Source: an uncultured Thermoanaerobacterales bacterium
GTDB lineage: Bacteria; Bacillota; Clostridia; Christensenellales; UBA1242
Length of the DNA: 6,591 bases
Direction of reading: 5' to 3'
NCBI GenBank assembly: GCA_949840475.1
Contig: CATKXA010000060.1
Span: 1 to 6,591, forward strand
The notes under the pieces were generated by a model that was not told the DNA's origin, searched no databases, and saw only the letters and a program-made list of their open reading frames with translations. Below, piece after piece: positions 1-6,482 of this stretch. Within the stretch, counting starts at the first letter, position 1. Each line of letters begins with the position of its first letter. A program made the position numbers and the translations under genes.

Positions 1-675
1 ATGGCGAGAACCTTTGCTTTAAAGTTTTTAAAAACTAGCAAGAGTAAATATAACGGGGCAGAGATTTCTAATGATATCAATGAAGCCCAAGCATATAACG
101 AAAAATATATCAATGACAATATCAGAAAAGCAGTAAAAGAAACTAAAGGTGTTACTGTCAAATACAATGATGAATATATCGATGCATATTTTCATTCAAA
201 CAGTGGCGGAAGAACAGCAAATGCAAAAGAGGGCTTTAACTATTTAGGCGACGGCTATGAATATTTAAAAAGTGTACAAACTTCAGACAGCGACAGCAAT
301 ACTAAAAACTTCTCCTTTAGTTGTACTTTCACAAAGAATGAGATTTTGAACGCTCTTAGAAATATGGGTGTCAACGTCGCAAGCATTTCAACTTTTAAAA
401 AGGGCGAAATAGGCGAAAGCGGTAGGTGTTTGACCTTTATTGTTGGAGGTAAAGAAATATCTGCTAACACTTTTAGACTTAATATTGGTTCAACAAAATT
501 AAAGTCAACACTTATAAGCTCTATAACTGTAAATGAAAGTTCTGTTACTATTAAAGGTCAAGGTTATGGCCATGGAGTTGGTCTTAGTCAAGAAACAGCT
601 ATTAACTTAGCTAAAGAAGGTAAAAACTATAATCAAATAATTTCTTATTTCTTTGATAATGTTAAAATTTCTTAA
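1..675 (+). CDS. SpoIID/LytB-family peptidoglycan lytic enzyme, 3' part (5' end outside window)
   Basis: This is the C-terminal 224 residues of a SpoIID/LytB-domain protein. In the family, SpoIID is a membrane-anchored lytic transglycosylase that acts with SpoIIP to degrade peptidoglycan during engulfment of the forespore. Visible motifs are ARTFAL at residues 2-7 (the family's AARTYAL), FHSNSGG at 64-70 and GQGYGHGVGLSQ at 186-197, followed by the usual C-terminal helix and a final aromatic-rich strand. The Met at position 1 lies inside the family's conserved QAVAART stretch, so it is internal and not the start. The membrane anchor and the catalytic Glu, which precedes ARTYAL in known SpoIIDs, must lie upstream. 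The Cys/His zinc motif present in clostridial SpoIID before QAY is absent here (ISNDINEAQAY, 22-32). It may be sporulation SpoIID or a vegetative or spore-cortex LytB-like relative. The family call is firm; the exact role is not. Confidence 0.9.
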   Translation: MARTFALKFLKTSKSKYNGAEISNDINEAQAYNEKYINDNIRKAVKETKGVTVKYNDEYIDAYFHSNSGGRTANAKEGFNYLGDGYEYLKSVQTSDSDSNTKNFSFSCTFTKNEILNALRNMGVNVASISTFKKGEIGESGRCLTFIVGGKEISANTFRLNIGSTKLKSTLISSITVNESSVTIKGQGYGHGVGLSQETAINLAKEGKNYNQIISYFFDNVKIS

Positions 676-883
676 TAACGTGACTAAAAATTTTCACTTC
701 AAAGCACTATAGCTTTTAGATAATTTCATTATTAATAGTAGAGTTAGTAGTAGGTGTTGTTAATAAGTTAAAAACTCTAAAATTGTTATATTTTATGGGG
801 GCTTGAAGTGTTTATAAGTTGTTTAAATTTCTTTAATAACTTAAAAGTAATTAATATAGGTGTTGAAAACTTTTATCAAAAAC

Positions 884-910
884 AAAAAGGAGCGGTACTG
901 CTCCTTTTTT
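884..910. terminator. Bidirectional rho-independent terminator between convergent genes
   Basis: AAAAAGGAGC (884-893) pairs with GCTCCTTTTT (900-909) over 10 bp around a 6-nt loop. A T-run ends the + strand reading, and an A-run at 884-888 gives U's on the - strand reading. It can therefore stop both the spoIID-like gene from the left and the ABC operon from the right. Its right arm touches the first base of the ABC stop codon (909-911). Confidence 0.9.
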
Positions 911-2729
911 ATACTTTAGCAAATTGACTGTTATATAGGTTAGCATAAAAGCCTTTTTTAGCAAGAAGTTCTTCGTGTGTTCCTTGCTCAATTACGTTAC
1001 CTTTGTTCATAACCAAAATAATATCTGCGTCTTTAATAGTAGAAAGTCTATGTGCAACAATGAATGAAGTTCTGCCTTTCATTATTGTATTAAAGGCTTT
1101 TTGGATATTTATTTCTGTTCTAGTATCAATGTTACTTGTCGCTTCGTCAAGTATTAGCATTGGAGGCTTTAAAAGCATTATTCTTGCAATACATAATAGC
1201 TGTTTTTCGCCTTGAGATAAGTTAGAACCACCCTCAGTTACCATTGTGTCATACTTTTGAGGCATCTTTTCTATAAAGTCATGTACACCTGCAAGTTTTG
1301 CAGCCTCGATAATGTCTTCAAGAGGGATATTTGGATTACCATAGGCTATGTTATCTCTAATGCTTGCGTTAAATAGCCAGGTTTCTTGCAATACCATACC
1401 ATACTTACTTCTAAGTGAACTTCGCGTTATTTCTTTAATATTGCTACCACTTACGCTAATGCTTCCATTGTTGACGTCATAGAACCTCATTAAAAGGTTA
1501 ATAATAGTGGACTTTCCACAGCCAGTAGGTCCAACTATAGCTACCTTCATACCTTGTTTAACTTCTAGGTTTAGGTTTTGAATAAGTTTAACTTTAGGAA
1601 TATATGAAAAGTCTACATTCTTAATAGACACTTCGCCATTGCAATCTAAAAGCTCTGGTAAGTTTTCATCAGATACTTCATCAGGTTCTTCAATTATGTT
1701 AAATACACGTGCGGCGGCGGCAAAAGCTGTTTGAATATCTGAAATATTACTGCTGATTTCTTCAAATGGTCTACCAAATGAGTTGGCGTATGAAAGGAAG
1801 GTACTTATTACATCAATAGATATCTTTCCTTGCATAGCTTCCATTGCACCAAACAGACCAACAACGCCGTATACAATACCATTTATAAACCTAGTTGAAG
1901 GCTTAGACAGGTTGCTATAAAACTGAGATTTTTCGCCAATCTTATAGTAGTTTTTATTTATCTTTGAAAAGTTTTCTATGCTGTCTTCTTCATGGTTAAA
2001 GGCTTTAACTATTCTTTCTCCTGCAATGTACTCTTCTAAGTAGCCAGACAAGTCGCCCTGCGTTTTAACTTCCAATTTAAAGTATTTTTTAGACTTTTTA
2101 ACAATGTAACCAGTAACTAAAACACTTAGTGGGGTTAAAACAATTATGATTAAGGCAAGTGGCAAGTTAAGAATTAACATTGATACAAGTGTACCAATAA
2201 TAGACATTGAGCCGGATATGATTGCAGCAAAGCTACTTAAAAATCCGTCAGTAATAACGTCTATGTCGTTTACCATTCTAGATAGCAAATCGCCATGCGA
2301 GGTGGTATCTATATATGAAAGAGGCAATGAGTTTATTTTTTTGAATAATAAATCTCTAATCTTATACGTTGCTTTAAACTCATAAGCGTTTATGGTTATC
2401 GAGCCTAGAGCATTAAATATTGCTGCAATCAGCACTGTTCCAATCATTAGCAGTGCATAAATGGTTATAGCCCTAAAATCAACATTATTAGCCCCGATTG
2501 CACTACCAATAGCTTTACCTAAAAAGATAGGAACTAAAAGTTCGGCAACAGAGTTCAAAAGGTCAAAAATAAAGGTAAGATACAAATAATGCCTATAAGG
2601 TTTTGCGTACTTAAATACTTTTTTAATTACACCGAAGCTACCTTTAGATTTAAGGTATTTGCTCTTAAATTTTCGCGTTTCTTTTTCTCTTACAGCGTTT
2701 GAAGAAAGTTGGGAGTTAGTTTGTGCCAT
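909..2729 (-). CDS. ABC exporter half-transporter, catalytic subunit of a heterodimer
   Basis: A 606-residue half-size ABC exporter with an N-terminal transmembrane domain (about six hydrophobic segments between residues 48 and 325) and a C-terminal ATPase domain. A basic, hydrophilic stretch of about 30 residues precedes the first membrane segment. Motifs: A-loop Tyr376, Walker A GPTGCGKST (400-408), Q-loop Gln448, signature LSQGE (504-508, altered from LSGGQ), Walker B LILDE (525-529) with catalytic Glu529, and switch His560. With the upstream partner it should form one working ATP site (its own Walker motifs plus the partner's FSGGQ) and one degenerate site. This is the arrangement known for TM287/288, LmrCD and BmrCD, which are multidrug exporters. 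The start at 2729 is chosen over an in-frame ATG at 2780 because AGGAGG lies 6 nt before it. The true substrate is unknown. Confidence 0.92.
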   Translation of the reverse strand: MAQTNSQLSSNAVREKETRKFKSKYLKSKGSFGVIKKVFKYAKPYRHYLYLTFIFDLLNSVAELLVPIFLGKAIGSAIGANNVDFRAITIYALLMIGTVLIAAIFNALGSITINAYEFKATYKIRDLLFKKINSLPLSYIDTTSHGDLLSRMVNDIDVITDGFLSSFAAIISGSMSIIGTLVSMLILNLPLALIIIVLTPLSVLVTGYIVKKSKKYFKLEVKTQGDLSGYLEEYIAGERIVKAFNHEEDSIENFSKINKNYYKIGEKSQFYSNLSKPSTRFINGIVYGVVGLFGAMEAMQGKISIDVISTFLSYANSFGRPFEEISSNISDIQTAFAAAARVFNIIEEPDEVSDENLPELLDCNGEVSIKNVDFSYIPKVKLIQNLNLEVKQGMKVAIVGPTGCGKSTIINLLMRFYDVNNGSISVSGSNIKEITRSSLRSKYGMVLQETWLFNASIRDNIAYGNPNIPLEDIIEAAKLAGVHDFIEKMPQKYDTMVTEGGSNLSQGEKQLLCIARIMLLKPPMLILDEATSNIDTRTEINIQKAFNTIMKGRTSFIVAHRLSTIKDADIILVMNKGNVIEQGTHEELLAKKGFYANLYNSQFAKV

Positions 2730-4488
2730 TTTTAACCTCCTTCTTGTTTTGTGACTCATGAATTTCGCGATAAATATCACAACGCTCTAGTAGTTCTTCA
2801 TGAGTACCAATGTCTGCTATGTTGCCACTATCAACAACAATGATTTTATCTGCGTCTTTTAGCGAGTTTGTTCTTTGTGAAACTATAAAAGTAGTGGTTT
2901 TAAGCACTGTATGTATGGCTTTTCTAAGTTTTGCATCTGTTGCAAAGTCAAGAGCACTGGTACTATCGTCAAGTATGATAATAGCAGGCTCGTTAACCAA
3001 AGCTCTTGCTATTGTAAGCCTCTGTTTTTGACCACCAGAAAAGTTAGTACCGCCTCGTTGTACTGGGTGGTCTAGAAAGTCTGGATATTCTTTAACAAAG
3101 TCATAAGCCTGAGCTATTTTTAATGCCTTTATAAGTTCTTCGTCTGTTGCATCTTTTTTACGCCAGCAAAGGTTTTCTCTGATAGTTCCTGAAAATAGAG
3201 TTGGGTTTTGTGGAACAATGCCAACTAGTGACCTTAGGTCTTCAACCTTATATTTTTTAACATTATGTCCATTGACAAGCACGGTGCCTTTATTAACATC
3301 GTAAAGTCTTGGAATTAAATTTGTTATTGAGCTTTTGCCGCTTCCAGTACCACCAATGATTCCTATCGTTTGCCCCGGCTCGGCTACTATTGATAGGTCT
3401 TTGACAATATCTTTTAAATTGCTGTACGAAAAGCTAACATTTTGGAATTCAACTTTACCAAAGTCTTTGCTATCTCTGTTGATTTTGATAGGGTTTTCAG
3501 GCGAATTGATAGAGTTCTTTGTTTCCATGAGCTCATTAATTCTGTTTTTAGCAATTTTCATTCTGGTTAAAACTGTTATAATTCTAGCAAAAGCAATAAG
3601 TGCACCTGAAATTTGTGAGAAATAATTGATAAAAGCAAGCAAGTTACCTTGGCTAACAGAACCAGTATTAATTAAAAATCCACCAAAATAGATAACGGCA
3701 ACGATTGCAAAGTTGATAACTAAGTATATTAGTGGGTGCATAATAGCACCTAAGTAACCTAGTTTTAAATCGTTTTGTAAAAGTGCTGTGTTGGCATTTG
3801 TGAATCTATCTACCTCAAAGTTTTGCTTATTAAAAGCTCTAACAACTCTAATACCGCTCAAGTTTTCCATTGTAATTTGACTGGTTTTATCGAGTTTAAC
3901 TTTACCAGAAGTTAGAATTGGTTGCATCTTTTTCATAATAACAAACACTATAGTTAAAAGTATAGGCGATACAACTAGGAATATTAAGCTTAGCTTTAGG
4001 TCAACAAATATAGCCATAACCAAAGAACCAATGAGCAAGAACGGGATTCTCATAACATTCCTTAAAATTTGGCTGGTACCTTCTTGAATATGATAAACGT
4101 CGTTTACGCTTCTGTTTAGTATTGTTGTGGTACTGAACTTGTCTAGCTCAGCATACGAAAAAGTATTAACATGTTTAAATATATCGTTTCTTATATCTTT
4201 ACCAAGGCCTTCGCTTGTAACCGATGCACATTTTTGACCGAGGATTGCAAAGACCATGCCTAAGATATTGATAGCAAGTATAATAATTGCCATTTTTATA
4301 ATGAAAGGTTTGTCGTTATTTTTGATACCTTCGTCAATAATTTTCGCCATGAAGAATGGAGCAAATACTTCGCTCAGTGCTTCTAAGGCTTTACAAAAAG
4401 GTCCAAAAAAGACTAGAAACTTATAATTTCTCAAGTATGAAAATGGGTTAAATGCAGATTTCACTTTTGCCTGTTTTTGCTTTTTCAT
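2716..4488 (-). CDS. ABC exporter half-transporter, degenerate-site subunit of a heterodimer
   Basis: A 590-residue half-size ABC exporter and the first gene of the operon. Hydrophobic segments lie at about 24-50, 61-85, 148-165, 167-187, 251-273 and 281-305, followed by the ATPase domain. Motifs: A-loop Tyr355, Walker A GGTGSGKSS (379-387), Q-loop Gln427, a canonical signature FSGGQ (483-487) and Walker B IIILDD (503-508). The catalytic Glu is replaced by Asp508 and the switch His by Gln538 (FIVSQRT). The same Asp/Gln pair marks the non-hydrolytic subunit of heterodimeric exporters such as TM287/288. The intact signature completes the partner's active site. The gene overlaps the partner gene by 14 nt, as expected for subunits made in equal amounts. 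The ATG at 4488 has only a weak AGGT ribosome site 5 nt upstream. The family suggests drug or lipid export; the substrate cannot be read from the sequence. Confidence 0.92.
   Translation of the reverse strand: MKKQKQAKVKSAFNPFSYLRNYKFLVFFGPFCKALEALSEVFAPFFMAKIIDEGIKNNDKPFIIKMAIIILAINILGMVFAILGQKCASVTSEGLGKDIRNDIFKHVNTFSYAELDKFSTTTILNRSVNDVYHIQEGTSQILRNVMRIPFLLIGSLVMAIFVDLKLSLIFLVVSPILLTIVFVIMKKMQPILTSGKVKLDKTSQITMENLSGIRVVRAFNKQNFEVDRFTNANTALLQNDLKLGYLGAIMHPLIYLVINFAIVAVIYFGGFLINTGSVSQGNLLAFINYFSQISGALIAFARIITVLTRMKIAKNRINELMETKNSINSPENPIKINRDSKDFGKVEFQNVSFSYSNLKDIVKDLSIVAEPGQTIGIIGGTGSGKSSITNLIPRLYDVNKGTVLVNGHNVKKYKVEDLRSLVGIVPQNPTLFSGTIRENLCWRKKDATDEELIKALKIAQAYDFVKEYPDFLDHPVQRGGTNFSGGQKQRLTIARALVNEPAIIILDDSTSALDFATDAKLRKAIHTVLKTTTFIVSQRTNSLKDADKIIVVDSGNIADIGTHEELLERCDIYREIHESQNKKEVKNGTN
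2736..2741 (-). promoter_or_regulatory. Strong ribosome binding site that fixes the ABC second-gene start
   Basis: On the - strand AAGGAGGTT precedes the ATG at 2729, with 6 nt between AGGAGG and the ATG. It lies inside the 3' end of the upstream ABC gene. This supports translational coupling and argues against the ATG at 2780, which would add 17 basic residues with no family match. Confidence 0.85.
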
Positions 4489-4496
4489 TTGATACC

Positions 4497-4527
4497 TATA
4501 TACTTAAATAATATTTTAAAGTATATA
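4497..4527. repeat. Inverted repeat over the ABC promoter -10 and start site (candidate operator)
   Basis: TATATACTT (4497-4505) and AAGTATATA (4519-4527) are perfect 9-bp inverted arms separated by 13 bp, with centres 22 bp apart (about two helix turns). One arm covers the -10 box and the other lies in the early transcribed leader. The position suits a dimeric repressor. Because the region is AT-rich and an arm includes the -10, part of the symmetry may be chance. No regulator gene is in the window. Confidence 0.5.
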
Positions 4528-4548
4528 AATAATAAATATTTTAGTCAA
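4520..4548 (-). promoter_or_regulatory. Sigma-A-type promoter of the ABC exporter operon
   Basis: Read on the - strand, TTGACT (plus 4543-4548) is followed by exactly 17 bp and then TATACT (plus 4520-4525). Transcription should start near 4513, giving a leader of about 25 nt that contains the weak AGGT site (plus 4494-4497). Spacing and both boxes are close to consensus. Confidence 0.8.
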
Positions 4549-4689
4549 ATAAAATTATCTACCAAATCACATAAAATCTTTTAGATTATATAAAAAAGTA
4601 CTTGATATTTAATAAATTTCGAACCACAAAAAAAGCAAAAGGTAACTGATTTAATATAAAATATGTAATAATTTTCTTATTTTAAAGCG

Positions 4690-4723
4690 TTTTTTGCATT
4701 TTTTGCAAAAAAGTTTTTTCAAA
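4690..4723 (+). promoter_or_regulatory. A/T-tract block with direct and inverted repeats upstream of rubrerythrin
   Basis: Two adjacent copies of TTTTTTGCA (4690-4698 and 4699-4707) run into a perfect palindrome TTTTTTGCAAAAAA (4699-4712). A second T6 tract follows at 4714-4719, and 4702-4723 is itself a near-palindrome (TTTG, A6, T6, CAAA). Four 6-bp tracts spaced about 7-9 bp apart suggest bent DNA or an UP element. Alternatively this is an operator covering the place where a -35 box would lie. Its function is inferred. Confidence 0.45.
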
Positions 4724-4732
4724 TTTAGAAGG

Positions 4733-4738
4733 TATAAT
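4733..4738 (+). promoter_or_regulatory. -10 box of the rubrerythrin promoter (no clear -35)
   Basis: A perfect TATAAT lies 39 bp before the rubrerythrin ATG, placing the start of transcription near 4745 and giving a leader of about 33 nt. The expected -35 position (4710-4715, AAAGTT) matches poorly and no TGn extension is present. The promoter may therefore depend on the upstream A/T block or on an activator. I see no good match to a PerR or Fur box. Confidence 0.6.
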
Positions 4739-4766
4739 GTACTGCTTTTTGGGTAAATATTAATGT

Positions 4767-4771
4767 GGAGG
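4767..4771 (+). promoter_or_regulatory. Ribosome binding site that fixes the rubrerythrin start
   Basis: GGAGG lies 6 nt before the ATG at 4778. The in-frame ATG at 4763 sits upstream of, and would translate through, this site, so 4778 is the start. Confidence 0.85.
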
Positions 4772-4777
4772 ATAATT

Positions 4778-5383
4778 ATGGATTTTATAAATTCAGAAAC
4801 TTTAAAAAATTTAACAAGAGCATTTGCTGCTGAATGTCAAGACGGAGCAAAGTATCAATATATGGCAGACATGGCAACTACGCAAAAGCTGTCGTATGTT
4901 TCAACAATTTTAAAACAACTTGCTACAAATGAAATGGCTCACGGCAAAATTTTTTACGATTATATTGCTAGTCAAAAACAGGGCGGTGTTGAAATTGTAG
5001 AAATCAAAGCAACCTACCCTATGCTTAATGGAACGCTTGAAGAGATGCTTCAAATAAAAGGCGACAATGAAGAAAAACAAGCAACAAGTGTTTACCCAGC
5101 CTTTGCAAAAACAGCAGAAAAAGAAGGTTTTACAGATATTGCAAGCAAGCTAAGAGAAATTGCTAAAATTGAAGCTTGTCATGCAGATGTTTTGCATCAA
5201 CTCTATCAGATGATGAGAAACAGCACTCTATATTCTAGTTCTAGTGCTAAATTATTTAAGTGCTTTAACTGTGGTCATGAGGACAAACTAAAAAAAGCTT
5301 GGAAAAAGTGTCCGCTATGTTCAAAAGACCAAGGTTTTGTTAAAATTAATCTTTGTGGCAGTGCAAAGGACTGTGATTGTTAA
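4778..5383 (+). CDS. Rubrerythrin (diiron peroxidase) with rubredoxin-like C-terminal domain
   Basis: A 201-residue cytoplasmic protein with the rubrerythrin layout: a four-helix ferritin-like domain (about 1-148), then a rubredoxin-like iron site. Rubrerythrins reduce hydrogen peroxide in anaerobes, using electrons passed through the rubredoxin domain. Diiron ligands visible are Glu19 (AFAAEC), Glu52/His55 (NEMAH) and Glu132/His135 (EACH). In the third helix (GDNEEKQATSVYP, 95-107) the expected Glu-x-x-Glu is not in its usual place. Aligned from the Tyr-Pro, the pair reads Glu98/Gln101; aligned from the Gly, it reads Asp96/Glu99 with two extra residues. The rubredoxin site is CFNC (162-165) and CPLC (178-181). 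The protein ends in a Cys-rich tail (Cys193, 199, 201). It has its own promoter region and terminator, so it is a single-gene unit divergent from the ABC operon. Family call firm; full peroxidase activity is likely but untested given the helix change. Confidence 0.93.
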   Translation: MDFINSETLKNLTRAFAAECQDGAKYQYMADMATTQKLSYVSTILKQLATNEMAHGKIFYDYIASQKQGGVEIVEIKATYPMLNGTLEEMLQIKGDNEEKQATSVYPAFAKTAEKEGFTDIASKLREIAKIEACHADVLHQLYQMMRNSTLYSSSSAKLFKCFNCGHEDKLKKAWKKCPLCSKDQGFVKINLCGSAKDCDC

Positions 5384-5403
5384 GAGGCTTACGCCTCTTT
5401 TTT
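5382..5403 (+). terminator. Rho-independent terminator of the rubrerythrin gene
   Basis: AAGAGGC (5382-5388) pairs with GCCTCTT (5393-5399) around a TTAC loop, with a run of six T's to 5403. The 5' arm begins inside the TAA stop codon (5381-5383), so no spacer separates gene and terminator. Confidence 0.9.
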
Positions 5404-5425
5404 GTTGTAATCAAAATTTCCAGTA

Positions 5426-5454
5426 TTTACAAATCTTCTTTTGTGTGATAAAAT
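5426..5454 (+). promoter_or_regulatory. Promoter of the first kinase-like gene, predicted leaderless
   Basis: TTTACA (5426-5431), a 17-bp spacer and TAAAAT (5449-5454) preceded by the extended -10 dinucleotide TG (5446-5447). Only 7 nt separate the -10 from the ATG at 5462, so transcription should start at or within a base of the ATG. No ribosome site is present in this stretch. It begins 23 nt after the rubrerythrin terminator. Confidence 0.75.
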
Positions 5455-5461
5455 TAATTTT

Positions 5462-6412
5462 ATGGCTAATGAAGATATTAACTACTATCTATTGTTAGAT
5501 TTTTATATCGATAGACTTCCAAGTTATGACTTTAAAACAGGTGCTGAAGGAAGGGCTTTTTTCGTTGATGACGATTTTGTAGTTAAACATATCAGTTGTG
5601 CCAAAGACTCCAACAGAGCCAGAGATTTCTATAAACATTGTGAAGAAGTTAGAAATTTCCATAAAATGGGTTGTATTTTGCCTAAGTATTATGCTTATAC
5701 AATCAAAGAAAGCAAAACAAATCCTGAAAACGTAGACATGTATATTTTAATTGAACGTATGCCTGGAGAAGAATTATTTTTTACGTCACTAGAAGCCGCA
5801 TACGAAAGTTTGTTTTATCCAATATGCTCTAAAGAAGAATACACTAGCACAATTTACTATAATAAGAATTTGCATCTAGAAGCAAAAATTTATAAGAAGT
5901 TTTTAGATAGTATATTAGAGTCAAATTTAAAATTTGAAGCAATGTCAGACAGCGAAATAGAAAATTTTATAAAAACCGATTATATTATGACTTTAGGACA
6001 AACCTATGCGTTTACAGACATTAATTCAGGAAATGTTTTGATATCTGAAAGCAAGCTTTCATTAATTGACCCATCACTTCCAGAATGGGTTGCAAGATAT
6101 CAAAAGATGGCAACAGGCGAAAGAGTCTTTTTTGATATTTTGTATTTGTATCTTGTCAATAAAGATGTTTTTCACTGTGCAAACAGGGCGAGAAACTTTA
6201 GTGATCTAAAATATCAAATTATGGGTGCAAAAGAAGAAATTTTGGCTTTGTCTGAAAAAAATATTTTGAGATTGATTAAAAAACTAAATGAAATGTATAA
6301 GCCTGTTGTGACTAATAAGTTACTAAAATCACAAATTGAGGATTATGCGAAAAATGCTGTTGGCTTAAACAGAATGAAAAGTGTTTTGAAAGAAATAGAA
6401 ATGGGCGAATAA
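5462..6412 (+). CDS. Kinase-like fold protein (APH/protein-kinase superfamily), function unknown
   Basis: A 316-residue soluble protein that I cannot assign to a named family, but its motif order is that of a kinase-like fold. Gly27 and Gly30 (GAEG) resemble a nucleotide loop, and Lys42 (VVKHI) the ATP-binding Lys. Glu61 or Glu62 may be the helix-C partner. ILIERMPGEEL (95-105) reads like the hinge. FTDINSGN (184-191) matches the APH-type HGDLHPGN, with Asp186 and Asn191 kept but His replaced by Phe. LIDPS (201-205) supplies the metal Asp203. About 80 residues between hinge and catalytic loop are rich in aromatic and acidic residues and may bind the substrate. There is no signal peptide or membrane segment. 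The start at 5462 is chosen over a TTG at 5441 because the latter lies between the -35 and -10 boxes. A small-molecule or protein kinase is likely; a pseudokinase is possible. A paralogous gene follows. Confidence 0.75.
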   Translation: MANEDINYYLLLDFYIDRLPSYDFKTGAEGRAFFVDDDFVVKHISCAKDSNRARDFYKHCEEVRNFHKMGCILPKYYAYTIKESKTNPENVDMYILIERMPGEELFFTSLEAAYESLFYPICSKEEYTSTIYYNKNLHLEAKIYKKFLDSILESNLKFEAMSDSEIENFIKTDYIMTLGQTYAFTDINSGNVLISESKLSLIDPSLPEWVARYQKMATGERVFFDILYLYLVNKDVFHCANRARNFSDLKYQIMGAKEEILALSEKNILRLIKKLNEMYKPVVTNKLLKSQIEDYAKNAVGLNRMKSVLKEIEMGE

Positions 6413-6447
6413 ATACTGGACGCTGTGCACGCTCTTTTGGTTTGGTA

Positions 6448-6476
6448 TTTACAAGCTTGAGTTTACATGGTATAAT
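6448..6476 (+). promoter_or_regulatory. Promoter of the second kinase-like gene, predicted leaderless
   Basis: TTTACA (6448-6453), a 17-bp spacer and a perfect TATAAT (6471-6476) preceded by the extended -10 TG (6468-6469). Six nt separate the -10 from the ATG at 6483, placing +1 at about the A of the ATG. It shares the 10-mer GTATTTACAA (6445-6454) with the promoter of the preceding gene (5423-5432). Confidence 0.8.
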
Positions 6477-6482
6477 ATTTAT

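Noticed and set aside
808..927. Small GTG-started open frame of 39 codons with a G-run upstream
   Set aside because: It reads straight through the strong terminator at 884-910 and into the end of the convergent ABC gene, and shows no recognisable protein feature.
2730..2780. ATG at 2780 as the start of the second ABC gene
   Set aside because: It lacks a good ribosome site, lies deep in the upstream gene, and AGGAGG is correctly placed before the ATG at 2729.
1003..3625. Open frames on the + strand opposite the two ABC genes
   Set aside because: They lie antisense to clear ABC motifs, have no ribosome sites or recognisable domains, and are reading-frame shadows.
4571..4590. Short AATCT/AGATT hairpin in the divergent spacer
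   Set aside because: A 5-bp AT-rich stem with no T-run or promoter relation is expected by chance here.
4763..4777. ATG at 4763 as the rubrerythrin start
   Set aside because: The GGAGG ribosome site lies inside this extension and serves the ATG at 4778.
5441..5461. TTG start adding seven residues to the kinase-like protein
   Set aside because: It lies between the -35 and -10 boxes of the best promoter, upstream of the predicted transcript start, and has no ribosome site.
6413..6447. Possible hairpin terminator after the kinase-like gene (GC-richer stretch with GTGCAC)
   Set aside because: The stem is short and interrupted by mismatches, and only four T's follow. I see no convincing terminator between the two kinase-like genes, so some readthrough is possible.
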